A stretch of DNA of 64,000 nt from DASWJZ01 sp963814905 (GCA_963814905.1 CAWFEM010000011.1:434001-498000), one strand, 5' to 3'; shown: positions 8,784 to 17,140, counted from the stretch's first letter. Made by a program: numbers and translations. Notes: generated by a model from the sequence alone, not told the origin.

Positions 8784-9686
8784 TTATTTGTAGTCGGCCG
8801 CGTTGTCCTTGGTGACGAGCACCGTGCCGGTGTCGATGATCGGATCGATCGTCTCCCCGTGCTTGACCTTCAGCGCGTTCTCTACGCCGAGCGCGCCCAT
8901 GTTGTGCGGGTTCTGCGCGACCGTCGCGGCCATCGTGCCGTCGAGGACCGCCTGCGCGGCGTTCGGGTTGGCGTCGAAGCCGACGACGACGATCTTACCC
9001 GTCATACCGGCCGACTCGATCGCCTGCACGGCGCCGAGCGCCATGTTGTCGTTCGATGCGAAGACGGCCTTCAGGTCCGGGTTGCCGGTCAGGATGTTCT
9101 CCATGGCGGTCTGCGCCTTGGCGGTATCCCAGTCGGCAGGCTGCTCGGCAACGACGTTCAGGCCGCAGGCGGAGAGCCCGTCATGGGCGCCCTTGGCGCG
9201 TGCCTGGCCGGTCGACTGCGTGATGATGCCCTGCAGGATCGCGACGTTGCTGCCCTTGTCGACGGTCTTGCAGATGTAGTCGGCGGCGAGCGCGGCGCCG
9301 ACCTCGTTGTTGGTGCCGATGAAGGTCACGCCGTCGTTGATGCCCTTGGTATCGATGAAGACGACGCCGACGCCCTGCTTGCGCGCTTCCTCGATGACCG
9401 GCGCGAGCGCGTTCGGGTCGGTCGGCGCTATGGCGAGGCCGTCGATGTTCTTGGCGAGTTGGTCCTCCACCAGGGCGATCTGGCCCTGGATGTCGCTCTC
9501 CTGCGGCGGCGCTACGACGACGATGTCGACGCCCATCTCTTTCGCCTTCTCGCGCGCGCCTTCTTCGACGGCGGCCCAGAAGGGGTTGCCGGCGCCGGGG
9601 CCCTTCATCGCTACCACGACGGTCTCGGCATGCGCGAACGCGGTCGACAGCATCAGCGCCGCCGCGAGGGTGAGTACTCTCTTCAT
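8784..9686 (-). CDS. Sugar ABC transporter substrate-binding protein (CUT2, possible myo-inositol binder)
   Basis: A 300-residue periplasmic binding protein of the ribose/allose (RbsB, Peripla_BP_4) family. A signal peptide of about 20 residues (MKRVLTLAAALMLSTAFAHA) precedes ETVVVAMKGPGAGNPFW. Start ATG 9686 has AAGGAGG at good spacing. It is the last gene of an ATPase-permease-binding-protein operon transcribed away from an RpiR regulator with an IolR-like operator. With iolG, iolC and iolB just beyond, it may be the equivalent of the inositol transporter IbpA of Caulobacter and Sinorhizobium. Ribose or another sugar remains possible. Confidence 0.9.
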   Translation of the reverse strand: MKRVLTLAAALMLSTAFAHAETVVVAMKGPGAGNPFWAAVEEGAREKAKEMGVDIVVVAPPQESDIQGQIALVEDQLAKNIDGLAIAPTDPNALAPVIEEARKQGVGVVFIDTKGINDGVTFIGTNNEVGAALAADYICKTVDKGSNVAILQGIITQSTGQARAKGAHDGLSACGLNVVAEQPADWDTAKAQTAMENILTGNPDLKAVFASNDNMALGAVQAIESAGMTGKIVVVGFDANPNAAQAVLDGTMAATVAQNPHNMGALGVENALKVKHGETIDPIIDTGTVLVTKDNAADYK

Positions 9687-9777
9687 TGCTTCCTCCTTGG
9701 ATATTCCAGTCACGGTCTCCGCGTTCGATAGCGGCACCCGGTGGCGGAGACATCCGCCGGATGCAGTCCCCCAAGCT

Positions 9778-10779
9778 CTATTTGCGCACCGCCGCTCGCC
9801 GCCTCAGCACGTCGATATAGACGGCAAGGATGATGATCAGCCCGATCAGTAGCTGCTGCCAGAAAACGCTGACATTCATGAGGTTCAGCCCGTTCCTGAG
9901 CAGCCCCATGATGAGCACGCCGGCGAAGACGCCGAGCACCGTGCCGCGCCCGCCGAAGAAGCTCGCTCCGCCGATGATGACGGCCGCGATCGCATCAAGC
10001 TCGGCGCCGATGCCGGCATTGGGAAAGCCGGAATTCGTGCGCCCTGCAAGAAGCAGCGCAGCGAGGCCGGCGAAAAAGCCGGAGAGCGCGTAGACCAGCA
10101 CCAGGATGCCGTCGACCGAGATGCCGCTGACGCGCGCCGCCTGCGGGTTTCCACCGACCGCCACGACGTGGCGGCCGACATTGGTCTTGCGCAGGAAGAA
10201 CGCGACGCTGCCATAGACGACGAGGAGCACGAGCGCGCTGACGGGAATCGCGCCGAACTGACCGAGAAACGGGACCGGAATCTGCGCCGAGCCGAGGAAT
10301 TTTATCGGCTCGGAGAGCCCGGAGATCGGTCGTCCGCCGGAGATGAGGTTGGTCAGGCCGCGGGCGACGTTCAGCGTGCCGAGCGTCATGATGAACGGGT
10401 GGGGAAGGCGCAGGAGCGTGAGCCCCAGTCCGTTGATGACGCCCATCGCAAGACCGACCAGCGGCCCGAGCAGGATCACGATCGGCCACGGCCAGCCGGC
10501 GACGTCGGCCATCGTCAGCGACATCATCGCAAGCGCCATGACCGATCCGACGGAAAGGTCGATGCCGGCGGTCACGATGACCAGGAACATGCCGATGGAA
10601 AGCAGCGCGTTCATCGCGATCTGCTTCAGGATGTTCGTTATGTTGCGTGCCGACAGGAAGTATTCCGGCTGCAGCGCATAGAGGAGCAGCATCATCGCGA
10701 TGACGACGAGCAGGATGCCGTAGCGCTCGAGGAAGCGGGCGAGGTTGTTCTGCCGGGCCGTGATTTCGGTCGCGGCCAT
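9778..10779 (-). CDS. Sugar ABC transporter permease (RbsC-like, CUT2)
   Basis: A 333-residue inner-membrane permease with about nine or ten hydrophobic segments. It has the BPD_transp_2 core GIDLSVGSVMALAMM near residue 70 and the C-terminal GGASFFGGRGTVLGVFAG typical of RbsC-like subunits. Start ATG 10779 lies one base after the stop of the ATPase gene (10781-10783), so the two are co-translated. It forms the channel of the transporter with the ATPase at 10781 and the binding protein at 8784. The longer open frame to 10878 only overlaps the ATPase gene and was rejected. Confidence 0.92.
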   Translation of the reverse strand: MAATEITARQNNLARFLERYGILLVVIAMMLLLYALQPEYFLSARNITNILKQIAMNALLSIGMFLVIVTAGIDLSVGSVMALAMMSLTMADVAGWPWPIVILLGPLVGLAMGVINGLGLTLLRLPHPFIMTLGTLNVARGLTNLISGGRPISGLSEPIKFLGSAQIPVPFLGQFGAIPVSALVLLVVYGSVAFFLRKTNVGRHVVAVGGNPQAARVSGISVDGILVLVYALSGFFAGLAALLLAGRTNSGFPNAGIGAELDAIAAVIIGGASFFGGRGTVLGVFAGVLIMGLLRNGLNLMNVSVFWQQLLIGLIIILAVYIDVLRRRAAVRK

Positions 10780-10780
10780 C

Positions 10781-11581
10781 TCAGTTGACCCGGTCGTGGG
10801 CGAGCGACTCGGTGTGGCCCTTGGTGCCCATGATCCAACCGATGACTTCGTTGCGGTTGGTATCGCGAATCGGCGCATCGGCGAAATTGCGTCCGTGGAA
10901 GAGCGCCATCACGCGGTCGCAGACGTAGAACACGTCGTCCATGCGGTGGCTGATGAGGATCACGCCGACGCCGTGCTCCTTGAGGCGCTTGATGAGGTCG
11001 AGCACCTTGCCGACCTCCTTCACCGCCAGCGCGGCGGTGGGCTCGTCCATGATGACGACACGTGCGTCGAAGGCGGTGGCGCGGGCGATGGCGACCGCTT
11101 GCTGTTGTCCGCCCGACAGCTCCTCCACGTTCTGGTCGACGGACTTCACCTCGATGTGCAGGCGGTCGAGATGCTCGCTCGCCATGGCGCGGCTCTTCTT
11201 CGCGTCGAGGATGGTCATGCCGGCCATTTTCGAGCCGGGCTCGCGGCCGAGATAGATGTTCTCGTGGATCGGCATGTTCCCGGCGAGCGCCAGGTCCTGG
11301 TAGACCATCTCGATACCGATGGCGCGCGCGTCGCGTGGGCTGCCGAAACGCACCGGTCGGTCGTCGAAGACGATCTGGCCCTCGCTCGGCACGTAGAGAC
11401 CGGAGAGGATCTTCATCAAGGTGGACTTGCCGGCGCCGTTGTCGCCGACGACACCCAGCACCTCACCGCGTTGCAGCTCGAAATTCACATCCGCGAGCGC
11501 GGTGATCGACCCAAAATATTTCGATATGCCGCGCGCCTCCAAAAGCGGCGCGGACTGCGGACCATTGGCGGAAGCAGCCAT
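10781..11581 (-). CDS. Sugar ABC transporter ATP-binding protein, single domain
   Basis: A 266-residue ATPase: Walker A GDNGAGKST, signature ELSGGQQQAVAIARA, Walker B VVIMDEPTAAL and the switch histidine in LISHRMDD. It has one nucleotide-binding domain, unlike the two-domain RbsA, and so resembles FrcA-type CUT2 ATPases that work as dimers. Start ATG 11581 follows GGGAGGAGG; an ATG 15 bases upstream has no such site. It is the first gene of the transporter operon and is divergent from the RpiR regulator at 11709. Confidence 0.93.
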   Translation of the reverse strand: MAASANGPQSAPLLEARGISKYFGSITALADVNFELQRGEVLGVVGDNGAGKSTLMKILSGLYVPSEGQIVFDDRPVRFGSPRDARAIGIEMVYQDLALAGNMPIHENIYLGREPGSKMAGMTILDAKKSRAMASEHLDRLHIEVKSVDQNVEELSGGQQQAVAIARATAFDARVVIMDEPTAALAVKEVGKVLDLIKRLKEHGVGVILISHRMDDVFYVCDRVMALFHGRNFADAPIRDTNRNEVIGWIMGTKGHTESLAHDRVN

Positions 11582-11640
11582 GGATCCTCCTCCCATCGGC
11601 CGCCAATTTTCGGAATAGGCGAGCCAAAATTATTTTATGT

Positions 11641-11656
11641 TGGAATTTTTATTCCA
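11641..11656. promoter_or_regulatory. Candidate RpiR/IolR operator, GGAA-N6-TTCC palindrome
   Basis: TGGAATTTTTATTCCA is an inverted repeat that fits GGAA-N6-TTCC, the site I recall for the RpiR-type inositol repressor IolR of Sinorhizobium. It lies in the AT-rich gap between the transporter ATPase (start 11581) and the RpiR gene (start 11709), so it could control both. I did not find a second full match upstream of iolG/iolC or iolD. Confidence 0.6.
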
Positions 11657-11708
11657 TTTCGTGCAGCATCCGTCAAGCACGAAAAATAAGACGCGGGAGG
11701 GACGCGGT

Positions 11709-12539
11709 TTGCCGATAGAAGCGGAGATTCCGCGCGATTTTCCGGGACTGCGGGCGGAAATCGTCTCACGCCGCGAGCGCCTGCCGAAGCGTCTGGCGCA
11801 GGTGGCAACCTTCGCCGTGGGGCATCCCGACGAGATCGCGTTCGGCACCGCCGCGTCGATCGCGGCCAAGGCGGAGGTGCAGCCGTCGACGCTGGTGCGC
11901 TTCTCGCAGGCCATGGGCTATCAGGGCTTCTCCGACCTGCAGGCGGTGTTCCGCCAGCACTTCCGCGAACGCGTGCCGGACTACGAGACGCGGCTTCAGG
12001 CGCTCTCCGGCACCGGCTCCGATTCCAAGCTCGCCGCGCTCTTCGAGAACTTCTGCGACGCGGGGGAACGCTCGATCGCCGCGTTTCGCCGCAGCCTCGA
12101 TCTTGCGACGCTCGAAACGGCGGTGGAGACGCTGTCGCGCGCCGACGCGATCTATCTGATCGGGCTGCGCCGCTCCTTTCCGGTCGTCGGGTACATGGCC
12201 TATGCCTTCGGCAAGCTCGGCATCCGGAACGTGCTCATCGATTCCGTCGGGGGGCTTGCGACCGAGGAGATCAGCTTCGCCACCGACGCCGATGCCGTTT
12301 TCGGAATCAGCTTCGCGCCCTATGCGAGCGAGACGGTGACGCTTGCCGGGACGGCGGCGGAACGCGGCGTGCCGCTGGTCGCCATCACCGACAGCCCGTT
12401 CAGTCCATTGGCCAAGAACGCGGCCGTGTGGTTCGAGATCGTGGAAGCGGACGTGGAGGGCTTCCGCTCGCTATCGGCGAGCTTCGCTCTGGCGATGACG
12501 CTCACTGTCGCCGTGGCGGAAAGCCGGCGGGGCGGGTGA
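11709..12539 (+). CDS. MurR/RpiR family transcriptional regulator, probable inositol regulator
   Basis: A 276-residue regulator with an N-terminal RpiR helix-turn-helix (residues about 5-80; AAKAEVQPSTLVRFSQAMG) and a C-terminal SIS sugar-phosphate-binding domain (GLRRSFPVVGYMAYA onward). I place the start at TTG 11709 because GGGAGGG lies 7 bases upstream; the frame is open to an ATG at 11637, but that start would include the operator at 11641-11656 and lacks a ribosome site. It is divergent from a sugar ABC operon and close to iolG and iolC-iolB, so it may be the IolR equivalent. The effector would be an inositol-derived phosphate. Confidence 0.85.
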   Translation: MPIEAEIPRDFPGLRAEIVSRRERLPKRLAQVATFAVGHPDEIAFGTAASIAAKAEVQPSTLVRFSQAMGYQGFSDLQAVFRQHFRERVPDYETRLQALSGTGSDSKLAALFENFCDAGERSIAAFRRSLDLATLETAVETLSRADAIYLIGLRRSFPVVGYMAYAFGKLGIRNVLIDSVGGLATEEISFATDADAVFGISFAPYASETVTLAGTAAERGVPLVAITDSPFSPLAKNAAVWFEIVEADVEGFRSLSASFALAMTLTVAVAESRRGG

Positions 12540-12569
12540 GGGATTGTGACTCCGCTTTCATCTTCTGTT

Positions 12570-12668
12570 GTCGTCATTGCCGGGCTTGACCCGGCAATCC
12601 ATTCCCGAGCCGTTCCGCTGCTCAACCGTTCGGGAATGGATGCCCGGGTCAAGTCCGGGCATGACGAC
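12570..12668. repeat. Palindromic intergenic repeat (REP/RIME-like), copy 3
   Basis: A near-palindromic element of about 100 bp between the convergent RpiR and iolG genes, running from GTCGTCATTGCCGGGC to GTCCGGGCATGACGAC, with inner arms CATTCCCGA and TCGGGAATG. It has the same architecture as copy 1 at 3268-3370. It can form a long hairpin and could protect the 3' ends of either transcript. Confidence 0.85.
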
Positions 12669-12698
12669 GGAGGAAGTGGAGGCCGCAGCCAACTCCCC

Positions 12699-13694
12699 TC
12701 AATCCACCTTCACCGCGACCGGCTTGCCGGTCTCGCGCGACTTCGACGCCGCGTCGGCGAGACGCTGCGCCTGCAATCCGTCGCGACCGGAGGGCGAGGG
12801 CGCCTTCCCCTTCGTCACCGCCGCGATGAAGGCGGCAAGCTCGCGCCGATACGCCTCCGCGTAGCGCTCCAGGAAGAAATGCTGCGCCGGGTCCTTGGCA
12901 AAGCCGCCGGCGCCGGCGATCTCCACCGTCGATTCCAGGATGTTGTCGGCGCGCGCCATGCCGGTCGAGCCGTGCACCTCGATCCGCTGGTCGTAGCCAT
13001 AGGTGGCGCGGCGCGAGTTGGAGATCTGCGCAAGCTTTCCCGACGCGGTCTTCATGATGACGACGGCCGTGTCGACGTCGCCGGCCTTGCCGATCGCCGC
13101 ATCGACGAGCGAGGAGCCATAGGCGGTCACTTCCACCGGCTCGTCGGCGAGCATGAAGCGGGCGATATCGAAATCGTGGATCATCATGTCGCGATAGAGC
13201 CCGCCGGAGCGCTCGATATAGGAGATTGGGGGCGGCCCGGGATCGCGCGAGAAGACGGTGACGATCTCCACCTTGCCGATGGCGCCCTTGGCGATCCGCT
13301 CCTTGAGCGCCGCGAAATTCGGGTCGAAGCGGCGGTTGAAGCCGATCATCAGCGGCGTACCGGCCGCTTCCACGAGCTTAATGCAGCGCTCGACCCGTTT
13401 CGACACAAGTGCGACGGGCTTTTCGCAGAACACCGCCTTGCCGGCCCTGGCGCCGGCTTCGATCAGGTCGGCATGGGTGTCGGTAGGCGTGCCGATCAGA
13501 ATCGCGTCGATGTCGCCGGCCGCGACGATCGCCTTGGCGTCGCGCACTTGCGCGCCTGTCGCCTTGGCGAGCTTGCGGGCCGCTTTCGTGTCGACGTCGG
13601 CGAGCGCCACCAGCGTCGCATCGGGCGACGCCGCGATGTTCGTCCCGTGAATTTGTCCGATGCGCCCGGCGCCGAGAAGGCCGAAACGGAGCAT
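12699..13694 (-). CDS. iolG: Inositol 2-dehydrogenase
   Basis: A 331-residue Gfo/Idh/MocA enzyme that oxidises myo-inositol to 2-keto-myo-inositol with NAD. The Rossmann motif GLLGAGRIGQIH is at 5-16, EKP at 91-93, and the catalytic group D169...H173-D174 sits in LYRDMMIHDFDIARF, matching the IolG pattern. Start ATG 13694 is preceded by GAGGGGGGAA; the frame upstream to 13853 runs antisense into iolC and was rejected. It is divergent from iolC with a 101-bp gap. Context makes inositol the best substrate; scyllo-inositol or a related polyol is possible. Confidence 0.9.
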   Translation of the reverse strand: MLRFGLLGAGRIGQIHGTNIAASPDATLVALADVDTKAARKLAKATGAQVRDAKAIVAAGDIDAILIGTPTDTHADLIEAGARAGKAVFCEKPVALVSKRVERCIKLVEAAGTPLMIGFNRRFDPNFAALKERIAKGAIGKVEIVTVFSRDPGPPPISYIERSGGLYRDMMIHDFDIARFMLADEPVEVTAYGSSLVDAAIGKAGDVDTAVVIMKTASGKLAQISNSRRATYGYDQRIEVHGSTGMARADNILESTVEIAGAGGFAKDPAQHFFLERYAEAYRRELAAFIAAVTKGKAPSPSGRDGLQAQRLADAASKSRETGKPVAVKVD

Positions 13695-13795
13695 GCTATT
13701 CCCCCCTCGCTGGCCGGACGCTTCGGATTGGTCCGGTCCCTGATCCGCATGATAGTTTCCGGCATACACGAAGACCAACAACAAGGAAGGGAGGA

Positions 13796-15739
13796 ATGGC
13801 TCAAAGCGACGCAGACACGCTTGCACTCGATCTGATCGCCATCGGACGCGCATCCGTCGACCTTTACGGGCAGCAGATCGGGTCGCGGCTGGAGGACGTG
13901 GCGAGCTTCGCGAAGTCGGTCGGCGGCTCGCCGTCGAATATCGCCATCGGTTCGGCTCGGCTCGGCCTGAAGGCGGGGCTGATCACGGCCGTGGGCGATG
14001 AGCAGTTCGGCCGCTTCATCCGCGAGCAATTCGAGCGCGAAGGGGTTTCGCTCAAAGGCGTGAAGATCGATCCCACGCGACTGACGGCGCTCGCCATCCT
14101 TTCCGTGGAGGACGACCGCACCTTCCCGCTCCTCTTCTACCGCGAGAACTGCGCCGACATGGGGCTCACCGAAGCCGACATCGACGAGCGCTTCATCCTT
14201 TCCGCCGGCGCGGTCGTCGTAACCGGCACGCATTTCTCGCAGGCCGGTCCCGCGGCGGCGCAGAAAAAGGCGATGCGGATCGCACGGTCGGCCGGGCGCC
14301 GCGTGGCCTTCGACATCGACTACCGGCCGAATCTCTGGGGTCTTGCCGGGCATGCTGCGGGGGAGAACCGCTACATTCCCTCGCACCGGGTCTCGGAGCA
14401 CCTGCAGGAGGTGCTTCCCGACTGCGACCTGATCGTGGGGACGGAGGAGGAAATCCACATCGCAGCCGGCGAGGAGGAGGACCTTGCAGCGCTGCGGAAA
14501 ATCCGCTCCCTCTCCAATGCGACGATCGTCCTGAAGCGCGGCCCGATGGGCTGCGTCGTCTTCCCCGGCGACATCCCCGATACGATCGAAGGCGGCATCG
14601 TCGGGCGCGGCTTTCCGATCGAGGTCTATAACGTTCTCGGCGCGGGCGACGCCTTCATGGGCGGCTTCCTGCGCGGCTGGCTCAAAGGCGAGCCGATCGA
14701 GACCTGCGCTACCTGGGCGAATGCCTGCGGCGCCTTCGCGGTGTCGCGGCTCCTCTGCTCGCCGGAATATCCGACCTTTGACGAGTTGCAGACGTTTCTG
14801 GCAAAGGGCAGCCCGCAGCGCGCGCTTCGCCACGACGAAGGCCTTAATCACATCCATTGGGCGACGACGCGGCGCAAGGAGCCGGAGACGATCTTCGCGC
14901 TCGCCATCGATCATCGCGCGCAACTGGAGAAGATCGCCGACGACGTTGGCGCATCGCGCGACAAGATCGCCGCCTTCAAGCGTCTCGCCGTGAAGGCCGC
15001 CGCGAAGGTCGCCGCCGCAAAGTCGGGAACTGTCCGGCCTGGCTTCGGCATGCTCCTCGACGAGACCTATGGCCGCGCGGCGCTCTTCGATGCGGCGAAG
15101 CTGCCGTTCTGGATTGGCCGACCGGTGGAGGAGCCGGGCTCGCGTCCGCTGCGGTTTGAGGGGGGATCCGACATCGGATCCCGTCTCGTCGAATGGCCGA
15201 CGGCGCATACGATCAAGTGCCTCTGCTTCTATCATCCGGACGACGCGGCGGCGCTGAAGGAGGAGCAGCTGCGGACGCTTCGCGGACTCTACGACGCGGC
15301 GCGGCGGCTGAACCGCGAGCTCATGATCGAGCTGATCGCGAGCCGGCACGGATCCGTCGACGCCGATACCGCGGCGCGTTCGCTCGGCGATCTTTATGCC
15401 GCCGGCATCAAGCCGGACTGGTGGAAGCTCGAACCGCAGGAGTCGCGCGAGGGTTGGGCCGCGATCGGCGAGGTGATCGCAAAAGAAGATTCCTGGTGCC
15501 GAGGGGTCCTGCTTCTCGGTCTGGAAGCGCCGGAAGCGGAGCTTGAGCGCGCCTTCCGCACTGCCTCCGAGGCGCCGGTCGTGCGCGGTTTCGCGGTCGG
15601 CCGCACCGTCTTCGCCGAGCCGGCGAAGGCGTGGCTCGGCGGAGCCATTGACGACGAGGCGGCGACGGGGGAAATGGCGGAGCGGTTCGGGCGGCTGGTG
15701 CGGCTATTTGAGGCTGCGCGCTCGGTTCGCGCGGCCTAA
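13796..15739 (+). CDS. iolC: 5-dehydro-2-deoxygluconokinase fused to DUF2090 domain
   Basis: A 647-residue fusion. The N-terminal PfkB kinase (about 10-335) phosphorylates 2-deoxy-5-keto-gluconate; it has the GGSPSNIAIG motif near residue 42 and the anion hole/catalytic base in GAGDAFMGGF around 282-291. The C-terminal DUF2090 domain (about 345-640, starting FALAIDHRAQLEKI) has a class I aldolase-like fold and is thought to do, or help, the IolJ step. This long form is typical of alphaproteobacteria. ATG 13796 follows GGAAGGGAGG. iolB follows 11 bp later, so they form an operon; iolG is divergent. Confidence 0.95.
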   Translation: MAQSDADTLALDLIAIGRASVDLYGQQIGSRLEDVASFAKSVGGSPSNIAIGSARLGLKAGLITAVGDEQFGRFIREQFEREGVSLKGVKIDPTRLTALAILSVEDDRTFPLLFYRENCADMGLTEADIDERFILSAGAVVVTGTHFSQAGPAAAQKKAMRIARSAGRRVAFDIDYRPNLWGLAGHAAGENRYIPSHRVSEHLQEVLPDCDLIVGTEEEIHIAAGEEEDLAALRKIRSLSNATIVLKRGPMGCVVFPGDIPDTIEGGIVGRGFPIEVYNVLGAGDAFMGGFLRGWLKGEPIETCATWANACGAFAVSRLLCSPEYPTFDELQTFLAKGSPQRALRHDEGLNHIHWATTRRKEPETIFALAIDHRAQLEKIADDVGASRDKIAAFKRLAVKAAAKVAAAKSGTVRPGFGMLLDETYGRAALFDAAKLPFWIGRPVEEPGSRPLRFEGGSDIGSRLVEWPTAHTIKCLCFYHPDDAAALKEEQLRTLRGLYDAARRLNRELMIELIASRHGSVDADTAARSLGDLYAAGIKPDWWKLEPQESREGWAAIGEVIAKEDSWCRGVLLLGLEAPEAELERAFRTASEAPVVRGFAVGRTVFAEPAKAWLGGAIDDEAATGEMAERFGRLVRLFEAARSVRAA

Positions 15740-15750
15740 AGGGGGCGGCA

Positions 15751-16569
15751 ATGACAAATCTGAAGATCAGGCCGAGCGAGCCCGATTCGAAAAGTCGCGT
15801 GATCCATGTCACGCCGGCGCGCGCCGGCTGGCACTATGTGGGCTTCGATCTCTGCCGCTTGAAAGCCGGCGAGAGCGCGCGCGCGCAGACCAAGGAGCGC
15901 GAGGTCTGCCTCGTTCTCGTCTCCGGCAAAGCGGCGGTCGGGGCGGACGGGCAGTATTTCGGCGTGATCGGCGAGCGGATGAATCCATTCGAGGGAAAGC
16001 CGTGGTCGGTCTACGTGCCGGCCGGTGGGGAATGGCTGGTGACGGCGGCGACCGACGTAGAGCTTGCGATCTGCTCCGCGCCCGGCGAGCCGGGCCGTGA
16101 GCCGTCGCGCGCCATCCCGCCCGACGGCCTGCATCAGGAAACGCGCGGCAAGGGCTCGAACGTCCGCCACGTGACCAACATCCTGCCGGAATGGGAGCCG
16201 GCGGAGAGCCTGCTCGTCGTGGAGGTCATCACGCCCGGCGGCAACACCTCCTCCTATCCGCCGCACAAGCACGACACCAACAACCTGCCGATCGAATCGC
16301 TGCTTGAGGAGGTCTACTACCACCGCATCAACCCGCCGCAGGGATACGCTTTCCAGCGCGTCTACACGGACGCCGACAGAAATGGCGACCGCTCGCTCGA
16401 CGAGACGATGACGGTGGAAGACGGGGACGTGACGCTGGTGCCGCGCGGCTATCATCCGTGCGCGACGCTGCACGGCTACGACCTTTACTATCTGAACGTG
16501 ATGGCCGGTCCGGTCAGGACCTGGAAGTTCCACAACGAGCGGGCGCACGAGTGGCTGTTGAAGGGGTGA
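15751..16569 (+). CDS. iolB: 5-deoxy-glucuronate isomerase
   Basis: A 272-residue cupin enzyme that converts 5-deoxy-glucuronate to 2-deoxy-5-keto-gluconate, the substrate of IolC. Two cupin halves are visible; the second contains the metal-binding region PPHKHDTN and the downstream VPRGYHP with its conserved histidine. The length matches the family. It starts 11 bp after iolC behind AAAGGGGG and is therefore co-transcribed with it. Its stop codon TGA at 16567-16569 abuts the palindromic promoter of the brnTA unit. Confidence 0.95.
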   Translation: MTNLKIRPSEPDSKSRVIHVTPARAGWHYVGFDLCRLKAGESARAQTKEREVCLVLVSGKAAVGADGQYFGVIGERMNPFEGKPWSVYVPAGGEWLVTAATDVELAICSAPGEPGREPSRAIPPDGLHQETRGKGSNVRHVTNILPEWEPAESLLVVEVITPGGNTSSYPPHKHDTNNLPIESLLEEVYYHRINPPQGYAFQRVYTDADRNGDRSLDETMTVEDGDVTLVPRGYHPCATLHGYDLYYLNVMAGPVRTWKFHNERAHEWLLKG

Positions 16570-16590
16570 TTGTATATACAATATACTTGA
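16569..16590 (+). promoter_or_regulatory. AT-rich palindromic promoter/operator of brnTA
   Basis: ATTGTATATACAAT (16569-16582) is a perfect 14-bp palindrome followed by ATACTTGAC, forming the second half of a repeat GTATAT-ACA-ATATAC. It is far more AT-rich than its surroundings and lies 33 bp before the brnT start. BrnA-type antitoxins autoregulate through such sites. It begins on the last base of the iolB stop codon. Confidence 0.65.
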
Positions 16591-16614
16591 CTGACGCGCG
16601 AAAAACCCTATGTG

Positions 16615-16884
16615 ATGGACCTTGTCTTCGATCCGGCCAAGGACCGGACCAACCAGTCCAAGCACGGCGTCTCTCTTAAGCGGGCAAAGGACATCGATAT
16701 TGTCGCCGTTGTCGCGGACAACCGGTTTGACTATGGCGAGCGGCGTTATCGGGCCTTCGGTTATGTCGATGGCATCGCGCACTGCCTCGTCTTTTCGACG
16801 CGTGGCGACACGGTACGGGCGATAAGCCTTCGCCGTGCGCACCTAAAGGAGATGCGGCGCTATGCCCGCAAGAAGGAAGAGTAG
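16615..16884 (+). CDS. brnT: BrnT family type II toxin
   Basis: An 89-residue protein with the BrnT pattern: FDPAKDRTNQSKHGVSL near the start, a central acidic segment, RYRAFGYVDG and the closing ISLRRAHLKEMRRY. BrnT is a RelE-fold ribonuclease that halts translation when free. ATG 16615 is the likely start, and GTG 16612 is directly upstream. The antitoxin gene brnA starts inside its 3' end with a 23-nt overlap, giving the usual toxin-first order. It sits immediately behind iolB. Confidence 0.92.
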   Translation: MDLVFDPAKDRTNQSKHGVSLKRAKDIDIVAVVADNRFDYGERRYRAFGYVDGIAHCLVFSTRGDTVRAISLRRAHLKEMRRYARKKEE

Positions 16885-17140
16885 AGCCGAGGGTTTCGAG
16901 GAAGAGAATCCGGAATGGACCGAGGAGGACTTTTCTCGCGCCCGGCCCGCGCATGAAATTCTCCCTCCCGATGTCCTGTCGGTTTTCAAGAAGACGCGCG
17001 GGCCCCAGAGGGCTTCGAAGAAAGTACCCGTATCGATCAGGCTGAGCGCGGAGGTCGTGGAACACTTCCGCGAGTTAGGACCTGGCTGGCAGCGCCGGAT
17101 CGACGAAGTTCTGAAAAAGGCGATTGCACGGAGTTGGTGA
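16862..17140 (+). CDS. brnA: BrnA family antitoxin
   Basis: A 92-residue antitoxin. The N-terminal half is acidic and probably disordered (EEENPEWTEEDFSRARPA, which wraps the toxin in known complexes). The C-terminal half is a ribbon-helix-helix DNA-binding fold (KKVPVSIRLSAEVVEHFREL, then GWQRRIDEVLKKAI). ATG 16862 has AAGGAG upstream inside brnT. It should neutralise BrnT and repress the palindromic promoter at 16569-16590. Confidence 0.93.
   Translation: MPARRKSRAEGFEEENPEWTEEDFSRARPAHEILPPDVLSVFKKTRGPQRASKKVPVSIRLSAEVVEHFRELGPGWQRRIDEVLKKAIARSW

Noticed and set aside
13496..15349. A 617-codon minus-strand open frame opposite iolC
   Set aside because: It is a shadow of iolC; its only familiar segments come from running into iolG in the wrong frame.
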